Part shown: positions 34,959-43,942 of the stretch, one piece after another | Position numbering within the stretch: position 1 is the first letter of the stretch | Layout: each line of letters begins with the position of its first letter | From: Oscillospiraceae bacterium | GTDB taxonomy: Bacteria; Bacillota; Clostridia; Oscillospirales; Oscillospiraceae | Reading direction: 5' to 3' | DNA length: 64,000 bases | NCBI GenBank assembly: GCA_017436955.1 | Contig: JAFSCD010000011.1 | Span: 1-64,000, forward strand | Program-made: the position numbers and the translations under genes | The notes under the pieces: model-generated | The model's input: the letters and a program-made list of their open reading frames with translations, nothing else | Told to the model about the DNA's origin: nothing | Databases searched by the model: none

Positions 34959-35735
34959 ATGAACAGAAAGTACCGCAAGACCGTCATCGCCGGCAACTGG
35001 AAGATGAACAAGACCCCCTCCGAGACCAAGGAGTTTATGGCACAGCTCAAGACCATTATGCCCAAGGGCCGCTGGTGCGACATCGCACTGTGCGTTCCTG
35101 CCGTTTGCATCCCTGCCGCTGTCCGCGCTATGCGTGAGACCCGTGTAGGCATCGGCGCAGAAAACTGCAACGCCAACGCTTCCGGCGCTTACACCGGCGA
35201 GATCGCTACCAATATGCTGGTTGACGCCGGCTGCAAGTATGTCATCATCGGTCACTCCGAGCGCCGTGCTATGGGCGAGACCGACGCTGACGTCAACGCA
35301 AAGGTCCTGGCCGCTCTGGAAGCCGGTCTGACCCCCATTATGTGCTGCGGCGAGAGCCTGGAGCAGCGCGAGGCAGGCATCACCGACGAGTGGATCGCTA
35401 TGCAGATCAAGCTGGGTCTGCAGGGTGTCGCCGAGGACAAGATCCGCAAGGTCATTATCGCCTACGAGCCCATCTGGGCAATCGGCACCGGCCGTACCGC
35501 CACCCCCGAGCAGGCTGAAGAAGTCTGCGAGAACATCCGCACCGTTGTTCGCAAGCTGTACTCCTCCAAGCACGCCCGTGCGATCTCCATTCTGTACGGC
35601 GGCTCTATGAACGAGAAGAACGCTTTCGAGCTGCTGGCACAGCCCGACATCGACGGCGGTCTGATCGGTGGCGCTTCCCTGGTTCCCGAAAAGTTCGTGA
35701 AGATCATCGAAGCTGCAAACCAGCCCACTGTCTAA
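34959..35735 (+). CDS. tpiA: Triosephosphate isomerase
   Basis: 258 residues: IAGNWKMNKTPSE (catalytic Lys), YVIIGHSERR (catalytic His), AYEPIWAIGTGRTATPEQA (catalytic Glu), and LYGGSMN near the end. The second ATG at 34959 is preferred since AAGGAG touches the first. Follows pgk with a 142-base gap. Confidence 0.97.
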   Translation: MNRKYRKTVIAGNWKMNKTPSETKEFMAQLKTIMPKGRWCDIALCVPAVCIPAAVRAMRETRVGIGAENCNANASGAYTGEIATNMLVDAGCKYVIIGHSERRAMGETDADVNAKVLAALEAGLTPIMCCGESLEQREAGITDEWIAMQIKLGLQGVAEDKIRKVIIAYEPIWAIGTGRTATPEQAEEVCENIRTVVRKLYSSKHARAISILYGGSMNEKNAFELLAQPDIDGGLIGGASLVPEKFVKIIEAANQPTV

Positions 35736-35749
35736 ATTCAAAACCAGAG

Positions 35750-35777
35750 GGGCAGCTGCGCAGGCAGCTGCCCTTTT
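35750..35777 (+). terminator. Terminator of tpiA
   Basis: Hairpin GGGCAGCTGC/GCAGCTGCCC followed by TTTTCC. Confidence 0.8.
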
Positions 35778-35807
35778 CCAAATCATCTTTCCCATGGAGG
35801 TGATGGT

Positions 35808-36584
35808 ATGATCAAGACCCGATATCCCATCGTTCTTGTTCACGGAATGATGGTGAAGGATTTTCTGTTCTGGCACGCATTTCGCGGCATTTCCGACCAC
35901 CTGAAGGCACAGGGTCTTACCGTATATGTGACCAATCAGGACGGTGTCGGCAGCGTTGCCACCAATGCCCTGCAGCTGAAGGCGGAGATCCTTGCTATCC
36001 TCGCAAAAGAAAACTGCGAAAAGGTCAATCTGATCGCCCATTCCAAGGGCGGCGTGGATTGCCGGTATATGATCACCCATTTGGGTATGGAAAACAGTGT
36101 GGCATCCCTTACCACACTTTCTACGCCCCATCACGGCTCCGGATTGAGCGCGCAGCTTTTGAAAATGCCGGCGTTTGCGGCGAAAAGTGTGGCTTTTTTC
36201 AACGATCTTTTCTTCCGCATCTGCGGCGACAAGCAGCCGGACATTCTGCAGCTTGGCAAGGATCTGACCCCGGAAGCTATGGAGCAGTTCAACCGGAACA
36301 CCCCCGATATGCCCGGGGTGTATTACCAGAGCTATTCCTCCACCCTGACCGAGAAAAAATCCCTGCTGTATCTGCCCTACAAGGTTTCCCGTCACTGCGA
36401 GCAGGATGCCACCGACGGTATGGTTTCTGTTTCCTCCAGCCAATGGGGTGAATATCAGGGTGACCTGGGCGATGATCTGGATCATTTCAAAATGGTGGGC
36501 GTGTACGGTCGCAAGGACAAGCTCACCGGCGTGAGTATGCACTATCTTCATATTATCCGCCATTTGCAATCGTTAGGTTTTTAG
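35808..36584 (+). CDS. Alpha/beta-hydrolase, triacylglycerol lipase-like
   Basis: 258 residues. Begins YPIVLVHGMMVKDFLFWHAF (oxyanion HG), nucleophile elbow AHSKGGVDCRYMI (Ser), catalytic Asp likely in ATDGMVSVSS, catalytic His in DLDHFKMVG. No signal peptide, so cytoplasmic or exported otherwise. Resembles bacterial lipase family I enzymes. Same direction as and 19 bases before the threonylcarbamoyl-AMP synthase gene. Confidence 0.82.
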   Translation: MIKTRYPIVLVHGMMVKDFLFWHAFRGISDHLKAQGLTVYVTNQDGVGSVATNALQLKAEILAILAKENCEKVNLIAHSKGGVDCRYMITHLGMENSVASLTTLSTPHHGSGLSAQLLKMPAFAAKSVAFFNDLFFRICGDKQPDILQLGKDLTPEAMEQFNRNTPDMPGVYYQSYSSTLTEKKSLLYLPYKVSRHCEQDATDGMVSVSSSQWGEYQGDLGDDLDHFKMVGVYGRKDKLTGVSMHYLHIIRHLQSLGF

Positions 36585-36603
36585 TATTCAGGAGACTTTT
36601 TTT

Positions 36604-37638
36604 ATGAGAACACTTGTGTTGTCCGCAAATGAACTGAATACCGCCCAAATTGCCGCCGATATTCTGAAAAACGGCGGTCTGGTGGCGTTGCCCACGGAAA
36701 CGGTGTACGGCTTGGGTGCAAACGGTCTGGACCCGGATGCCGTTGCCCAAATTTTCACAGTGAAGGGTCGCCCCCAGGACAATCCGCTGATCCTGCACAT
36801 CGCAGATCCGGAGCAGATGGCGCTGTTCTGCCATCATATCCCCGAAGCTGCCTACGCATTGGCGAAGGCCTTTTGGCCCGGCCCGCTGACTATAGTGCTG
36901 CCGGCAAAGGATATCGTTCCGCTGTCCACCCGGGCAAACCTGCCCACGGTGGCTGTCCGCTGCCCGGATTGCGATATTACCCGTGAAATCATCCGCCGTG
37001 CAGGCGTTCCCATCGCGGCGCCCTCTGCCAATATTTCCGGCAAGCCCTCCACCACCACCGCACAGCACGTCTATGACGATCACGCCGGCAAGATTCCGCT
37101 GATCGTAGATGGCGGCGCCTGCCGTGTGGGTGTGGAATCCACCATTGTGGATCTGACAGAAGCCCGTCCCCGTCTGCTGCGTCCCGGTGGCATTACGCCG
37201 GAGCAGCTGAAGGCTGTTCTGGGCGATCTTCTCATCGACAAGGCGGTCACCGCCAGCATCGACCGGGATACCGTGGTGAAAGCTCCCGGAATGAAGTACC
37301 GCCACTATGCCCCGGCAGAGCCGGTGGTCATCGTTGCAGGCAGCCGGGAAAAGGCGGCGGAATATATCCACAGACATTTTGTTCCCGGTGACCGGGTGCT
37401 GTGTTTTGAGGAAGAGCTGCCCCTTTACGCCGATTGCGATCCCCTCTCCTACGGCAGGGAAGCCGACGTGGAGACCCTCTGCGCCGGTCTGTTTGCCGCG
37501 CTGCGCGAACTGGATGATGCGTCCATCCATCAGGTTTTCGCGCGCTGTCCGGAAGGTGACGGCGTTGCCTTCGCGGTACAAAACCGGCTGAAAAAGGCGG
37601 CTGCCTTCCACATCATTGATGCGGAGGTAGAGGTATGA
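36604..37638 (+). CDS. ywlC: L-threonylcarbamoyladenylate synthase (Sua5/YwlC type)
   Basis: 344 residues: YrdC domain (GGLVALPTETVYGLGANGLD, VKGRPQDNPLILHI, APSANISGKPSTTT) plus a C-terminal Sua5 domain (about 220-344). Makes threonylcarbamoyl-AMP for the t6A37 modification of tRNA. CAGGAGA precedes ATG. The stop overlaps coaE's start. Confidence 0.94.
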   Translation: MRTLVLSANELNTAQIAADILKNGGLVALPTETVYGLGANGLDPDAVAQIFTVKGRPQDNPLILHIADPEQMALFCHHIPEAAYALAKAFWPGPLTIVLPAKDIVPLSTRANLPTVAVRCPDCDITREIIRRAGVPIAAPSANISGKPSTTTAQHVYDDHAGKIPLIVDGGACRVGVESTIVDLTEARPRLLRPGGITPEQLKAVLGDLLIDKAVTASIDRDTVVKAPGMKYRHYAPAEPVVIVAGSREKAAEYIHRHFVPGDRVLCFEEELPLYADCDPLSYGREADVETLCAGLFAALRELDDASIHQVFARCPEGDGVAFAVQNRLKKAAAFHIIDAEVEV

Positions 37639-38219
37639 TCCTGGGCATTACCGGCGGCTCCGGCAGCGGCAAGACCACCCTTTTGCAGCAGATCGCGGCT
37701 GCCGGCGGCGTAATTATGGATTGCGACGCCATTTACCATCAGCTCCTGCGTGAAGATCAGACCTTACTGCAGACCATCGACGCACGCTTTCCCGGCACCG
37801 TCACTGACGGTCAGCTGGACCGCAAAAAGCTGGGCGCAGTTGTGTTTGCCGATGACGCGGCTTTGCAGGACTTGAATACCATCACCCACGGCGCTGTCCG
37901 GCAGGAGGTTTTGCGGATCCTTTCGGCAAAGCCCCGGCTTGCCGCCATTGACGCCATCGGTCTGTTTGAAAGCGGTCTGGACGCCCTTTGCGATGTGACC
38001 GTAGCGGTCACCGCACCGCAGGAGCTGCGGATCCAGCGTCTGATGGCTCGGGACGGCATCTCCCGGGAGTACGCTCAAAAGCGGATCGCGGCACAGCACT
38101 CCGACGGCTGGTATCGCGAAAAATGCAGCTACACTCTGGAAAATTGCGGCGAATTAGATGCATTCGCAACAAAATGTATTGCATTTTTACAGCGTTTGGG
38201 TATAATGAAAGCAGACTAA
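37635..38219 (+). CDS. coaE: Dephospho-CoA kinase
   Basis: 194 residues with P-loop GITGGSGSGKTTLLQQI, then DCDAIYHQLL and VVFADDAALQDLNTITHGAV, and the lid RMMARDG-type segment (QRLMARDGISREYA). Final step of CoA synthesis. ATG overlaps the previous stop (ATGA). Confidence 0.94.
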   Translation: MILGITGGSGSGKTTLLQQIAAAGGVIMDCDAIYHQLLREDQTLLQTIDARFPGTVTDGQLDRKKLGAVVFADDAALQDLNTITHGAVRQEVLRILSAKPRLAAIDAIGLFESGLDALCDVTVAVTAPQELRIQRLMARDGISREYAQKRIAAQHSDGWYREKCSYTLENCGELDAFATKCIAFLQRLGIMKAD

Positions 38220-38240
38220 ATACGAAAGGAACTGAAACTT

Positions 38241-39626
38241 ATGACTGCTGACGAACTGCGTGAATCCCTGCTGGCTTCCCCCAAGAACGGCTATGCCCGC
38301 ATCAGTGCGGAGCAGCGCGCCGAAATGGAAGCCTATTGCAAGCGCTATATGGCATTTATGGACGCGTGCAAGACCGAGCGCGAGGCCACTACCTGGGCTG
38401 CCGCTGAAGCCGAGAAGCTTGGCTTCAAGCCCTTTGCACCCGGTATGGATGCCAAGCCCGGCGACAAGATCTATCTGAATAACCGTGGCAAGTCCATTAT
38501 GCTTGCTGTCATCGGCAAGCGCAGCCTTGCCGATGGCGCAAATATTTGCGCCGCCCACGTGGACTCTCCCCGTATGGACATTAAACCCAATCCCCTTTAC
38601 GAGGATTCTGAAATCGCCTTCTTCAAGACCCATTACTACGGCGGCATCAAGAAATACCAGTGGGTCACCATTCCCCTGGCGCTGCACGGCGTTGTTTATC
38701 GCAAGGACGGCACGGTGCTCACCGTTACCGTAGGCGAGGACGACACCGATCCCGTGCTGATGGTTTCCGATCTGCTGCCCCACCTGGCGGCTGACCAGAT
38801 GCAGAAGCCCCTGGCAAAGGGCATTGCCGGCGAACAGCTGAACGTGATCCTGGGCACCGAGCCCGTGGAAGGCGACGGCAGCGATATGGTCAAGCTGAAT
38901 ATCCTGCGCATCCTGAACGAAAAGTACGGTCTGGTCGAGGCGGATTTCCTGTCTGCCGAGCTGACCATCGTGCCTGCCGGCCGCTGTCGTGAGGTAGGTC
39001 TGGACCGCAGCCTGATCGGCGCTTACGGTCACGATGACCGGGTATGTGCATACGCCGAGCTGGAGGCTCTTTTCACCATCGGCACCCCCGACAAGACCTG
39101 CGTCTGCATTCTGGCTGACAAGGAAGAGATCGGCTCCGTTGGCATTTCCGGTATGCAGAGCGAGGCATTTGAGTACTTTATGGAGACTCTGTGCGATGCC
39201 CAGGGCGTCAAGCTGACCCAGTGCTTCGCCAACTCCTTCTGCCTGTCTGCCGACGTTTCCAACGCCTTCGACCCCAACTTTCCGGAGACCTGCGACCGCC
39301 GCAACAACTCCGCACTGAATTACGGCGTTTCCATCTGCAAGTATACCGGTTCCCGTGGCAAGGGCGGCGCCTCCGACGCTTCCGCCGAAGCTATGGGTCA
39401 CATCCGCACCACCTTTGAAAACGCCGGCGTTATCTGGCAGATCGCCACGCTGGGCAAGGTGGATCAGGGCGGTGGCGGCACCGTTGCAGCCTATATGGCA
39501 AACCGCAATATCGTCACCGTGGATGCCGGCGTACCCGTTTTGAGCATGCACGCACCCATCGAGCTGGTCTCCAAGCTGGATTGCTACGAGACCATGCTGG
39601 CCTGCAAGGCAATTTATCTGGCATAA
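38241..39626 (+). CDS. M18-family aminopeptidase
   Basis: 461 residues. Zinc ligands in AAHVDSPRMDIKP (His), YGHDDRVCAYAELE (Asp), LADKEEIGSVGISGMQSEA (Glu pair) and MHAPIELVSKLDCYE (His). Cuts N-terminal, often acidic or neutral, residues from peptides. Clean ribosome binding site (GAAAGGAACTG). Confidence 0.93.
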   Translation: MTADELRESLLASPKNGYARISAEQRAEMEAYCKRYMAFMDACKTEREATTWAAAEAEKLGFKPFAPGMDAKPGDKIYLNNRGKSIMLAVIGKRSLADGANICAAHVDSPRMDIKPNPLYEDSEIAFFKTHYYGGIKKYQWVTIPLALHGVVYRKDGTVLTVTVGEDDTDPVLMVSDLLPHLAADQMQKPLAKGIAGEQLNVILGTEPVEGDGSDMVKLNILRILNEKYGLVEADFLSAELTIVPAGRCREVGLDRSLIGAYGHDDRVCAYAELEALFTIGTPDKTCVCILADKEEIGSVGISGMQSEAFEYFMETLCDAQGVKLTQCFANSFCLSADVSNAFDPNFPETCDRRNNSALNYGVSICKYTGSRGKGGASDASAEAMGHIRTTFENAGVIWQIATLGKVDQGGGGTVAAYMANRNIVTVDAGVPVLSMHAPIELVSKLDCYETMLACKAIYLA

Positions 39627-39632
39627 GCAATT

Positions 39633-39663
39633 CTCCCCACGGGTTTTCCGTGGGGAGTTTTTT
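39633..39663 (+). terminator. Terminator of the M18 gene
   Basis: Hairpin CTCCCCACGG/CCGTGGGGAG followed by TTTTTT. Confidence 0.88.
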
Positions 39664-39686
39664 GCCTTCTGTTCACAATTCCTTGC

Positions 39687-39715
39687 TTTACATTTGGTCG
39701 AATCAATGGTAGAAT
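39687..39715 (+). promoter_or_regulatory. Sigma-A promoter and leader hairpin of ftsW/rodA-like gene
   Basis: TTTACA (39687-39692), 17-bp spacer, TAGAAT (39710-39715). A hairpin AGCCGTGG/CCACGGCT follows at 39717-39745, ahead of the ribosome binding site. Confidence 0.75.
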
Positions 39716-39765
39716 GAAGCCGTGGAGAGTTGACCCCCACGGCTTAACGAAAGGAGGCGGATAGC

Positions 39766-40938
39766 TTGCGCGATTTTATTCAGGAACTGAAGAAGTTTTT
39801 CCGCAAAGGCGATATGCTGCTGCTGATGCTGTGCCTTGCCACATCCGCCTTCGGCACGCTGATCATCGCCAGCGTTACCAACGCCCCGAAATTCGGCAGC
39901 TCCACCCGATATATCGCCGTCCAGATCGGCGCCACCCTGATCGGCGTTGTTTTCTACGCCATCATGTCCAGCATTGATACGGATGTATTTTCCGAACATC
40001 GGCGGACATTGATGATCATCAGCGCCTTGCTGCTGCTGGCGCTGGTGCCCTTCGGCACGGATAACAACACCGGTAACAAGAGCTGGATCGAAATTCCCAT
40101 CATTCACATCAATATCCAGCCTGCGGAAATTTGCAAGATCCTGTACATTTTGATCACCGCATCCATAATGGCATCCCACCAAAACCGGGCGTCAGCGCCG
40201 CTGTCGGTTTTACACGTCACCACATATCTGGTAGTATTTTTCATGGGCAACTGGCTCATTTCCTCCGACCTGGGCGTTTCGCTGATCTTTGGCGGCATCT
40301 TCTTCGGTATGGTCGTTGCCGGCGGTATCAACTGGGGTTGGATCCTGGCAGGTCTGGGGCTTTTGGCCACCGGCGGACCTTTCGTATTATACAATTTCTT
40401 CTCGGAAGAGCAGCGAAACCGTATTTTGTACGTATTTATGCCCGAAGTTATCGACCCCGAGGGTCTGGACGAAGGCTGGCACACCACCCAGAGCTTAAAA
40501 TCCCTTACCGGCGGCGGTTTCAGCGGTCAGGGTCTTTTCAACGGCAACCGCACCCAGAGCGGCAGTCTGTTCGCCCAGCACACGGACTATATCTTCTCCT
40601 CCATCGGTGAAGAGCTCGGCTTTGTGGGCTGTATGCTGGTGGTGGGTCTTCTGCTGCTGATCATCATCCGCTGCATTTGGGTGGGTGTCCACAGCAAGGA
40701 CTATATGCGGCGGCTGGTATGCTTTGGCGCCGCTTCCGCTATGATTTTCCAGGTTTTTTGTAACGTGGGTATGTGCCTGGGTGTTACACCGGTTATCGGT
40801 CTGACGCTGCCGTTTTTCAGCTACGGCGGCAGCTCCATCGTTACCACCTACGCCATGCTGGGACTGGTATCCGGCGTCCACGCCCGACCTTCGCCACGAA
40901 GTCACGAGCGGTATATCCGACCGCCCTTCTATTACTGA
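39766..40938 (+). CDS. FtsW/RodA/SpoVE-family cell-shape glycosyltransferase
   Basis: 390 residues from a TTG with GGAGGCGG upstream. About ten membrane helices, with family motifs NKSWIEI-type loop, SSDLGVSLIFGGIFFGMVVA, GGFSGQGLFNGN and TDYIFSSIGEELGFVG, and VTPVIGLTLPFFSYGGSSIV near the C-terminus. This family polymerises lipid II. I cannot tell FtsW, RodA and SpoVE apart by eye. No class B PBP gene is adjacent. Confidence 0.9.
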   Translation: MRDFIQELKKFFRKGDMLLLMLCLATSAFGTLIIASVTNAPKFGSSTRYIAVQIGATLIGVVFYAIMSSIDTDVFSEHRRTLMIISALLLLALVPFGTDNNTGNKSWIEIPIIHINIQPAEICKILYILITASIMASHQNRASAPLSVLHVTTYLVVFFMGNWLISSDLGVSLIFGGIFFGMVVAGGINWGWILAGLGLLATGGPFVLYNFFSEEQRNRILYVFMPEVIDPEGLDEGWHTTQSLKSLTGGGFSGQGLFNGNRTQSGSLFAQHTDYIFSSIGEELGFVGCMLVVGLLLLIIIRCIWVGVHSKDYMRRLVCFGAASAMIFQVFCNVGMCLGVTPVIGLTLPFFSYGGSSIVTTYAMLGLVSGVHARPSPRSHERYIRPPFYY

Positions 40939-40940
40939 CA

Positions 40941-40973
40941 ACAGCGCAGCAGATGATCTGCTGCGCTGTTTGT
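40941..40973. terminator. Bidirectional terminator
   Basis: Hairpin ACAGCGCAGCAGAT/ATCTGCTGCGCTGT between convergent genes. Confidence 0.85.
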
Positions 40974-40974
40974 A

Positions 40975-41745
40975 TTAAAATTCCGTGATGTGGCTTTTGA
41001 TATAGGCAATCACAAAGTCCTGCAACGCCGGAAGCGCGTAATAGGCTTCGTCAAAGGCGTCGAAATCATATCGCTTGGCTTGCTTTTTGAAGTCTCTTGC
41101 TTTGAAGATCCGGAAGGATTCCAGATCGGAAACATCAATATTATTCTGCGCAATAAATCCGTCAAAGAGATCCTTGTGTGTCTGCGCGCCCACATCCTCC
41201 AGCGCCCGGCTGACATAGGGCGCCATAGTCCGTGTGGAATTCACGAAGAACTGGCAAAGACCGCCGTTTTGCACCTCCGCGTCAAACATTTCCAAAATAT
41301 ACACCGTTCTGCGAGCGCCGGAAAACTGCGCCAGCTCCTGCTGTGCATCCTCCGCTTCAGCGGCGATATCCAGATTCTGCAGATACACGGTTTCACACAG
41401 CTCCTCATCGCCGAGTTGCAGCAGCGCTTCGCCGTGCAGCGCCTTATTGGCTTCGTTGGCACCCACGACTTCTTGCAGAAACGCCTTGGGGTCTGCCCGT
41501 AATTTATCCATCATTTCGTTAAATTCCGGGTCATCCTCGCTGCGGTAATCCGCAACGTGCAGCAAATAAAAGGCATACACGATCGCAACGATCACATTGG
41601 TAATGGCGACCGCCAGACCGATCATAAAAACGGTATCCGACCAAATGGCGCCGATGATCAGCAACGCAGCCGAAATGAGGATCAGCCAAAACAGCCGCAC
41701 CGTTGCCAGTAACAAATTGATAAAAAACAGGGTTATTTTGCTCAT
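40975..41745 (-). CDS. Membrane protein with DMP19/DUF4375 domain
   Basis: 256 residues: two membrane helices (about 5-25 and 30-60) followed by a cytoplasmic helical domain with the DMP19/DUF4375 motif VQNGGLCQFFVNSTR. The domain is related to a DNA-mimic protein in Neisseria, but the acidic surface is not specific evidence. AGGAGGAAGCT precedes the ATG at 41745. Confidence 0.7.
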   Translation of the reverse strand: MSKITLFFINLLLATVRLFWLILISAALLIIGAIWSDTVFMIGLAVAITNVIVAIVYAFYLLHVADYRSEDDPEFNEMMDKLRADPKAFLQEVVGANEANKALHGEALLQLGDEELCETVYLQNLDIAAEAEDAQQELAQFSGARRTVYILEMFDAEVQNGGLCQFFVNSTRTMAPYVSRALEDVGAQTHKDLFDGFIAQNNIDVSDLESFRIFKARDFKKQAKRYDFDAFDEAYYALPALQDFVIAYIKSHITEF

Positions 41746-41830
41746 AGCTTCCTCCTGGGTTTTTTCCAATTATAGCATATTTGCATTGGGATGTAAAGGT
41801 GGGCTTTCCATTGAGCGCGACCTGCACGCA

Positions 41831-41885
41831 AGCCTCCCCTGTGTAAAGGGAGGTGGCTGTGCGCAGGCACAGCCGGAGGGATTGT
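41831..41885. repeat. Truncated copy of a CCTCCC..GTGTAAAGGGAGG repeat family
   Basis: Holds AGCCTCCCCTGTGTAAAGGG and then hairpin GGCTGTGC/GCACAGCC and GGAGGGATTGT. The same parts in the same order occur at 63577-63650. Confidence 0.5.
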
Positions 41886-41918
41886 AATAAATAACAACGA
41901 TTTTATGGTGTGACCCTT

Positions 41919-42087
41919 GGTCAAGCTCCCCTTCGGGGGTGACCCGCTGGAGATTCGTTTGCATTTTTGCCACGGGCAAAAATAAACGCTTCTCTTCTCC
42001 ACCTTCGGGCGTGGCCCCTGGTCAAGCTCCCCTTCGGGGGTGACCCGCTGGAGATTCGTTTGCATTTTTGCCACGGGCAAAAATAAA
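41919..42087. repeat. Tandem 68-bp repeats carrying the tRNA-Lys 3' end
   Basis: Two identical 68-bp units at 41919-41986 and 42020-42087 (period 101). Each contains TGACCCGCTGGAGATTCG, the last 18 nt before CCA of the neighbouring tRNA-Lys (minus strand), after a palindrome GGTCA..CTCCCC TTC GGGGG TGACC. A related inverted piece is at 42144-42158. The 41746-42195 gap has no gene. Confidence 0.75.
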
Positions 42088-42160
42088 GGTTCGGCGCCAT
42101 CCAGCTGGCGCCGGCAAGCTCATCCGCGTTGCATTTTATTTTTCGAATCTCCGCGGGTGC

Positions 42161-42196
42161 AAAAAAGCCGATACCCCGTAGGGTATCGGCTTTTTT
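42161..42196 (-). terminator. Terminator of the tRNA-Gln/tRNA-Lys unit
   Basis: Perfect hairpin GCCGATACCC/GGGTATCGGC flanked by A6 and T6, immediately after tRNA-Lys. Confidence 0.9.
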
Positions 42197-42271
42197 GGTG
42201 ACCCGCTGGAGATTCGAACTCCAGACCCATTGCTTAAAAGGCAATTGCTCTGCCAACTGAGCTAGCGGGTC
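42196..42271 (-). tRNA. tRNA-Lys (anticodon TTT)
   Basis: 76-nt cloverleaf with encoded CCA: acceptor GACCCGC/GCGGGTC, anticodon stem ATTGC/GCAAT around CTTTTAA, T-arm CTGGAGTTCGAATCTCCAG. Confidence 0.95.
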
Positions 42272-42333
42272 ATATATAACCCTGAAAGTAGGATACTGAT
42301 TCTTCTCCGATATCCCACTTTCAGAGGTTGAGC

Positions 42334-42408
42334 TGGCTGGGATGGCAGGATTTGAACCTACGAATGCCAGAGTCAAAGTCTGGTGCCTTACCGCTTGGCG
42401 ACATCCCA
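42334..42408 (-). tRNA. tRNA-Gln (anticodon TTG)
   Basis: 75-nt cloverleaf with encoded CCA: acceptor TGGGATG/CATCCCA, anticodon stem CAGA/TCTG around CTTTGAC, T-arm TAGGTTCAAATCCTG-type. Probably cotranscribed with tRNA-Lys 62 bases downstream. Confidence 0.93.
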
Positions 42409-42515
42409 ATGTAAGCGCTAGCGCGCATCGGACACTTTTGGGATTATACCATAAGTTTTCCCATATTGCAATAGTTTTTTCCACACAGAAAGAAAAACAA
42501 GAGGAGCCGATTTTT

Positions 42516-43487
42516 TTACAAACCGGCCTCCTGCTCTTTCATTTTTCCCAAAACTGACGCAAGCTCCGGGACGCTGGATATGCCACCAGGTCGGGTGGTG
42601 GACAGGCTCGCCGCCGTGCAGGCAAATGCCGCGATTTCGCGCAGCTGCGCCTCGCTCAACTGCTCCGGCGATGTCTGCTCCGTCAGTAATTTCCAAACCG
42701 CGCTGCCGCCGAAAATGTCGCCGGCGCCGGTGGTATCCACCACGCAAATACCGGGAACAGCTCCCACAGAGCCCTTCTCGCCGGCACTCCTGAACACGCA
42801 GCCCTTTGCGCCGCAGGTAACAAACACCAGCCGCACACCAAAATGCGCCAGAATATACTCTGCTCCTTCCTCCGGGCTCAAGCCAAAGAGAAAATCCACT
42901 TCCTCATCGCTGATCTTTACCACATCTGCCTGCTCCAGACCCCACAGCATCTGCTCTTTGGCAGCTTCCGGCGCAGGCCACAGCGGCTTGCGCAAATTGG
43001 GATCAAAGGTGATCAGCTTGCCCTTTTGCCGGGCATAGGCAACCGCCTGCACGGTGGCAGACCGGGAAGGCTCATCCGTCAGCGACAAGGTTCCGAAATG
43101 AAAGATTTTGGCTTCGTCGATCAGCTCCAGCCGCAATTCTTCAAATTTCAGGCAAGTATCCGCACCGGGCTTCCGGGCAAAGGAAAACTCCCGGTCACCC
43201 TGCGCATCCAGCGTTACAAAGGCAAGGGTCGTAAACACAGCCTTGTCCTGCACGATGCCCCGGGTGTCGATCCCGGCTTTCTCCAGGCTGCCGATGAGCA
43301 TATTCCCAAAGGCATCTTTGCCCACCTTGCCCAGCAGCGCGGTTTTTGCGCCGAACTTCGCCAGTGCCGCCAGGAAATTGGCCGGCGCACCGCCGGGATG
43401 GGCTGCCATCGTGGGATAGCCGTCCGCGTCTGTCTGCAGGCAGGTAAAGTCGATCAACAGTTCACCAATCGCAACTACATCTATCAT
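42516..43487 (-). CDS. PfkB-family carbohydrate kinase (fructokinase-like)
   Basis: 323 residues: N-terminal VVAIGELLIDFTC, GGAPANFLAALAKFG and C-terminal DTTGAGDIFGGSAVWKLL (catalytic Asp), the ribokinase-family pattern. Closest in layout to fructokinases. Overlaps the stop of the preceding gene (ATGA), placing it at the end of the dlt-like operon; a functional tie is not evident. Confidence 0.87.
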   Translation of the reverse strand: MIDVVAIGELLIDFTCLQTDADGYPTMAAHPGGAPANFLAALAKFGAKTALLGKVGKDAFGNMLIGSLEKAGIDTRGIVQDKAVFTTLAFVTLDAQGDREFSFARKPGADTCLKFEELRLELIDEAKIFHFGTLSLTDEPSRSATVQAVAYARQKGKLITFDPNLRKPLWPAPEAAKEQMLWGLEQADVVKISDEEVDFLFGLSPEEGAEYILAHFGVRLVFVTCGAKGCVFRSAGEKGSVGAVPGICVVDTTGAGDIFGGSAVWKLLTEQTSPEQLSEAQLREIAAFACTAASLSTTRPGGISSVPELASVLGKMKEQEAGL

Positions 43488-43942
43488 ACACAATTCTCCA
43501 CCGGATGCGCCTGAATATACGCATCCAAAATACTTGCCGCCGTATACACCATTGCCGCACAGGGACGCTGGCGGTAATATTCCGCCGTTCTGGGGCTGGG
43601 GTTGGGATCGCTGGGAGGATTATTCAGAAGCTCACGGCAGATGATGCTGCCGTTCTGCTGCCGGAATTGCTCCGCAAGGCTCTGCACCAAAGCATAGAGC
43701 TCTTTCTTACCCTTCGTATCCTCCGGCTGATTGTAGCCGTACAGCAAACTGGTCACCAGCAGCATACCGCTGACCGCGCCGCAGACCTCACGCATTCTTC
43801 CCATACCGCCGCCAAAGGACGACGCCATTTTTGCGGACAGCGCCGCATCCAGGCCCGTCAGGTCGGAAAACGCCACCGCCACAGCCTGGGCGCAGTTGTA
43901 GCCCTGCAGAAACAGCTGCGCTGCTCTCTCTGCCCGATCCAT
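43484..43942 (-). CDS. C-GCAxxG-C-C family redox-like protein
   Basis: 152 residues with the diagnostic spacing GYNCAQAV, FGGGMGRMREVCGAV, CRELL and RPCAAMV of the C_GCAxxG_C_C family. Those cysteines may bind a cluster or form disulfides; function unknown. Its start overlaps the lipoprotein stop (TGATG), its end overlaps the kinase start. Confidence 0.85.
   Translation of the reverse strand: MDRAERAAQLFLQGYNCAQAVAVAFSDLTGLDAALSAKMASSFGGGMGRMREVCGAVSGMLLVTSLLYGYNQPEDTKGKKELYALVQSLAEQFRQQNGSIICRELLNNPPSDPNPSPRTAEYYRQRPCAAMVYTAASILDAYIQAHPVENCV

Noticed and set aside
34857-36569. 570-codon open frame opposite tpiA and the lipase
   Set aside because: Spans two well-supported genes on the other strand; no family features.
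41921-42484. 187-codon open frame across the tRNA genes and tandem repeats
   Set aside because: It reads through two tRNAs and duplicated tRNA ends; commonly mis-annotated as a protein.
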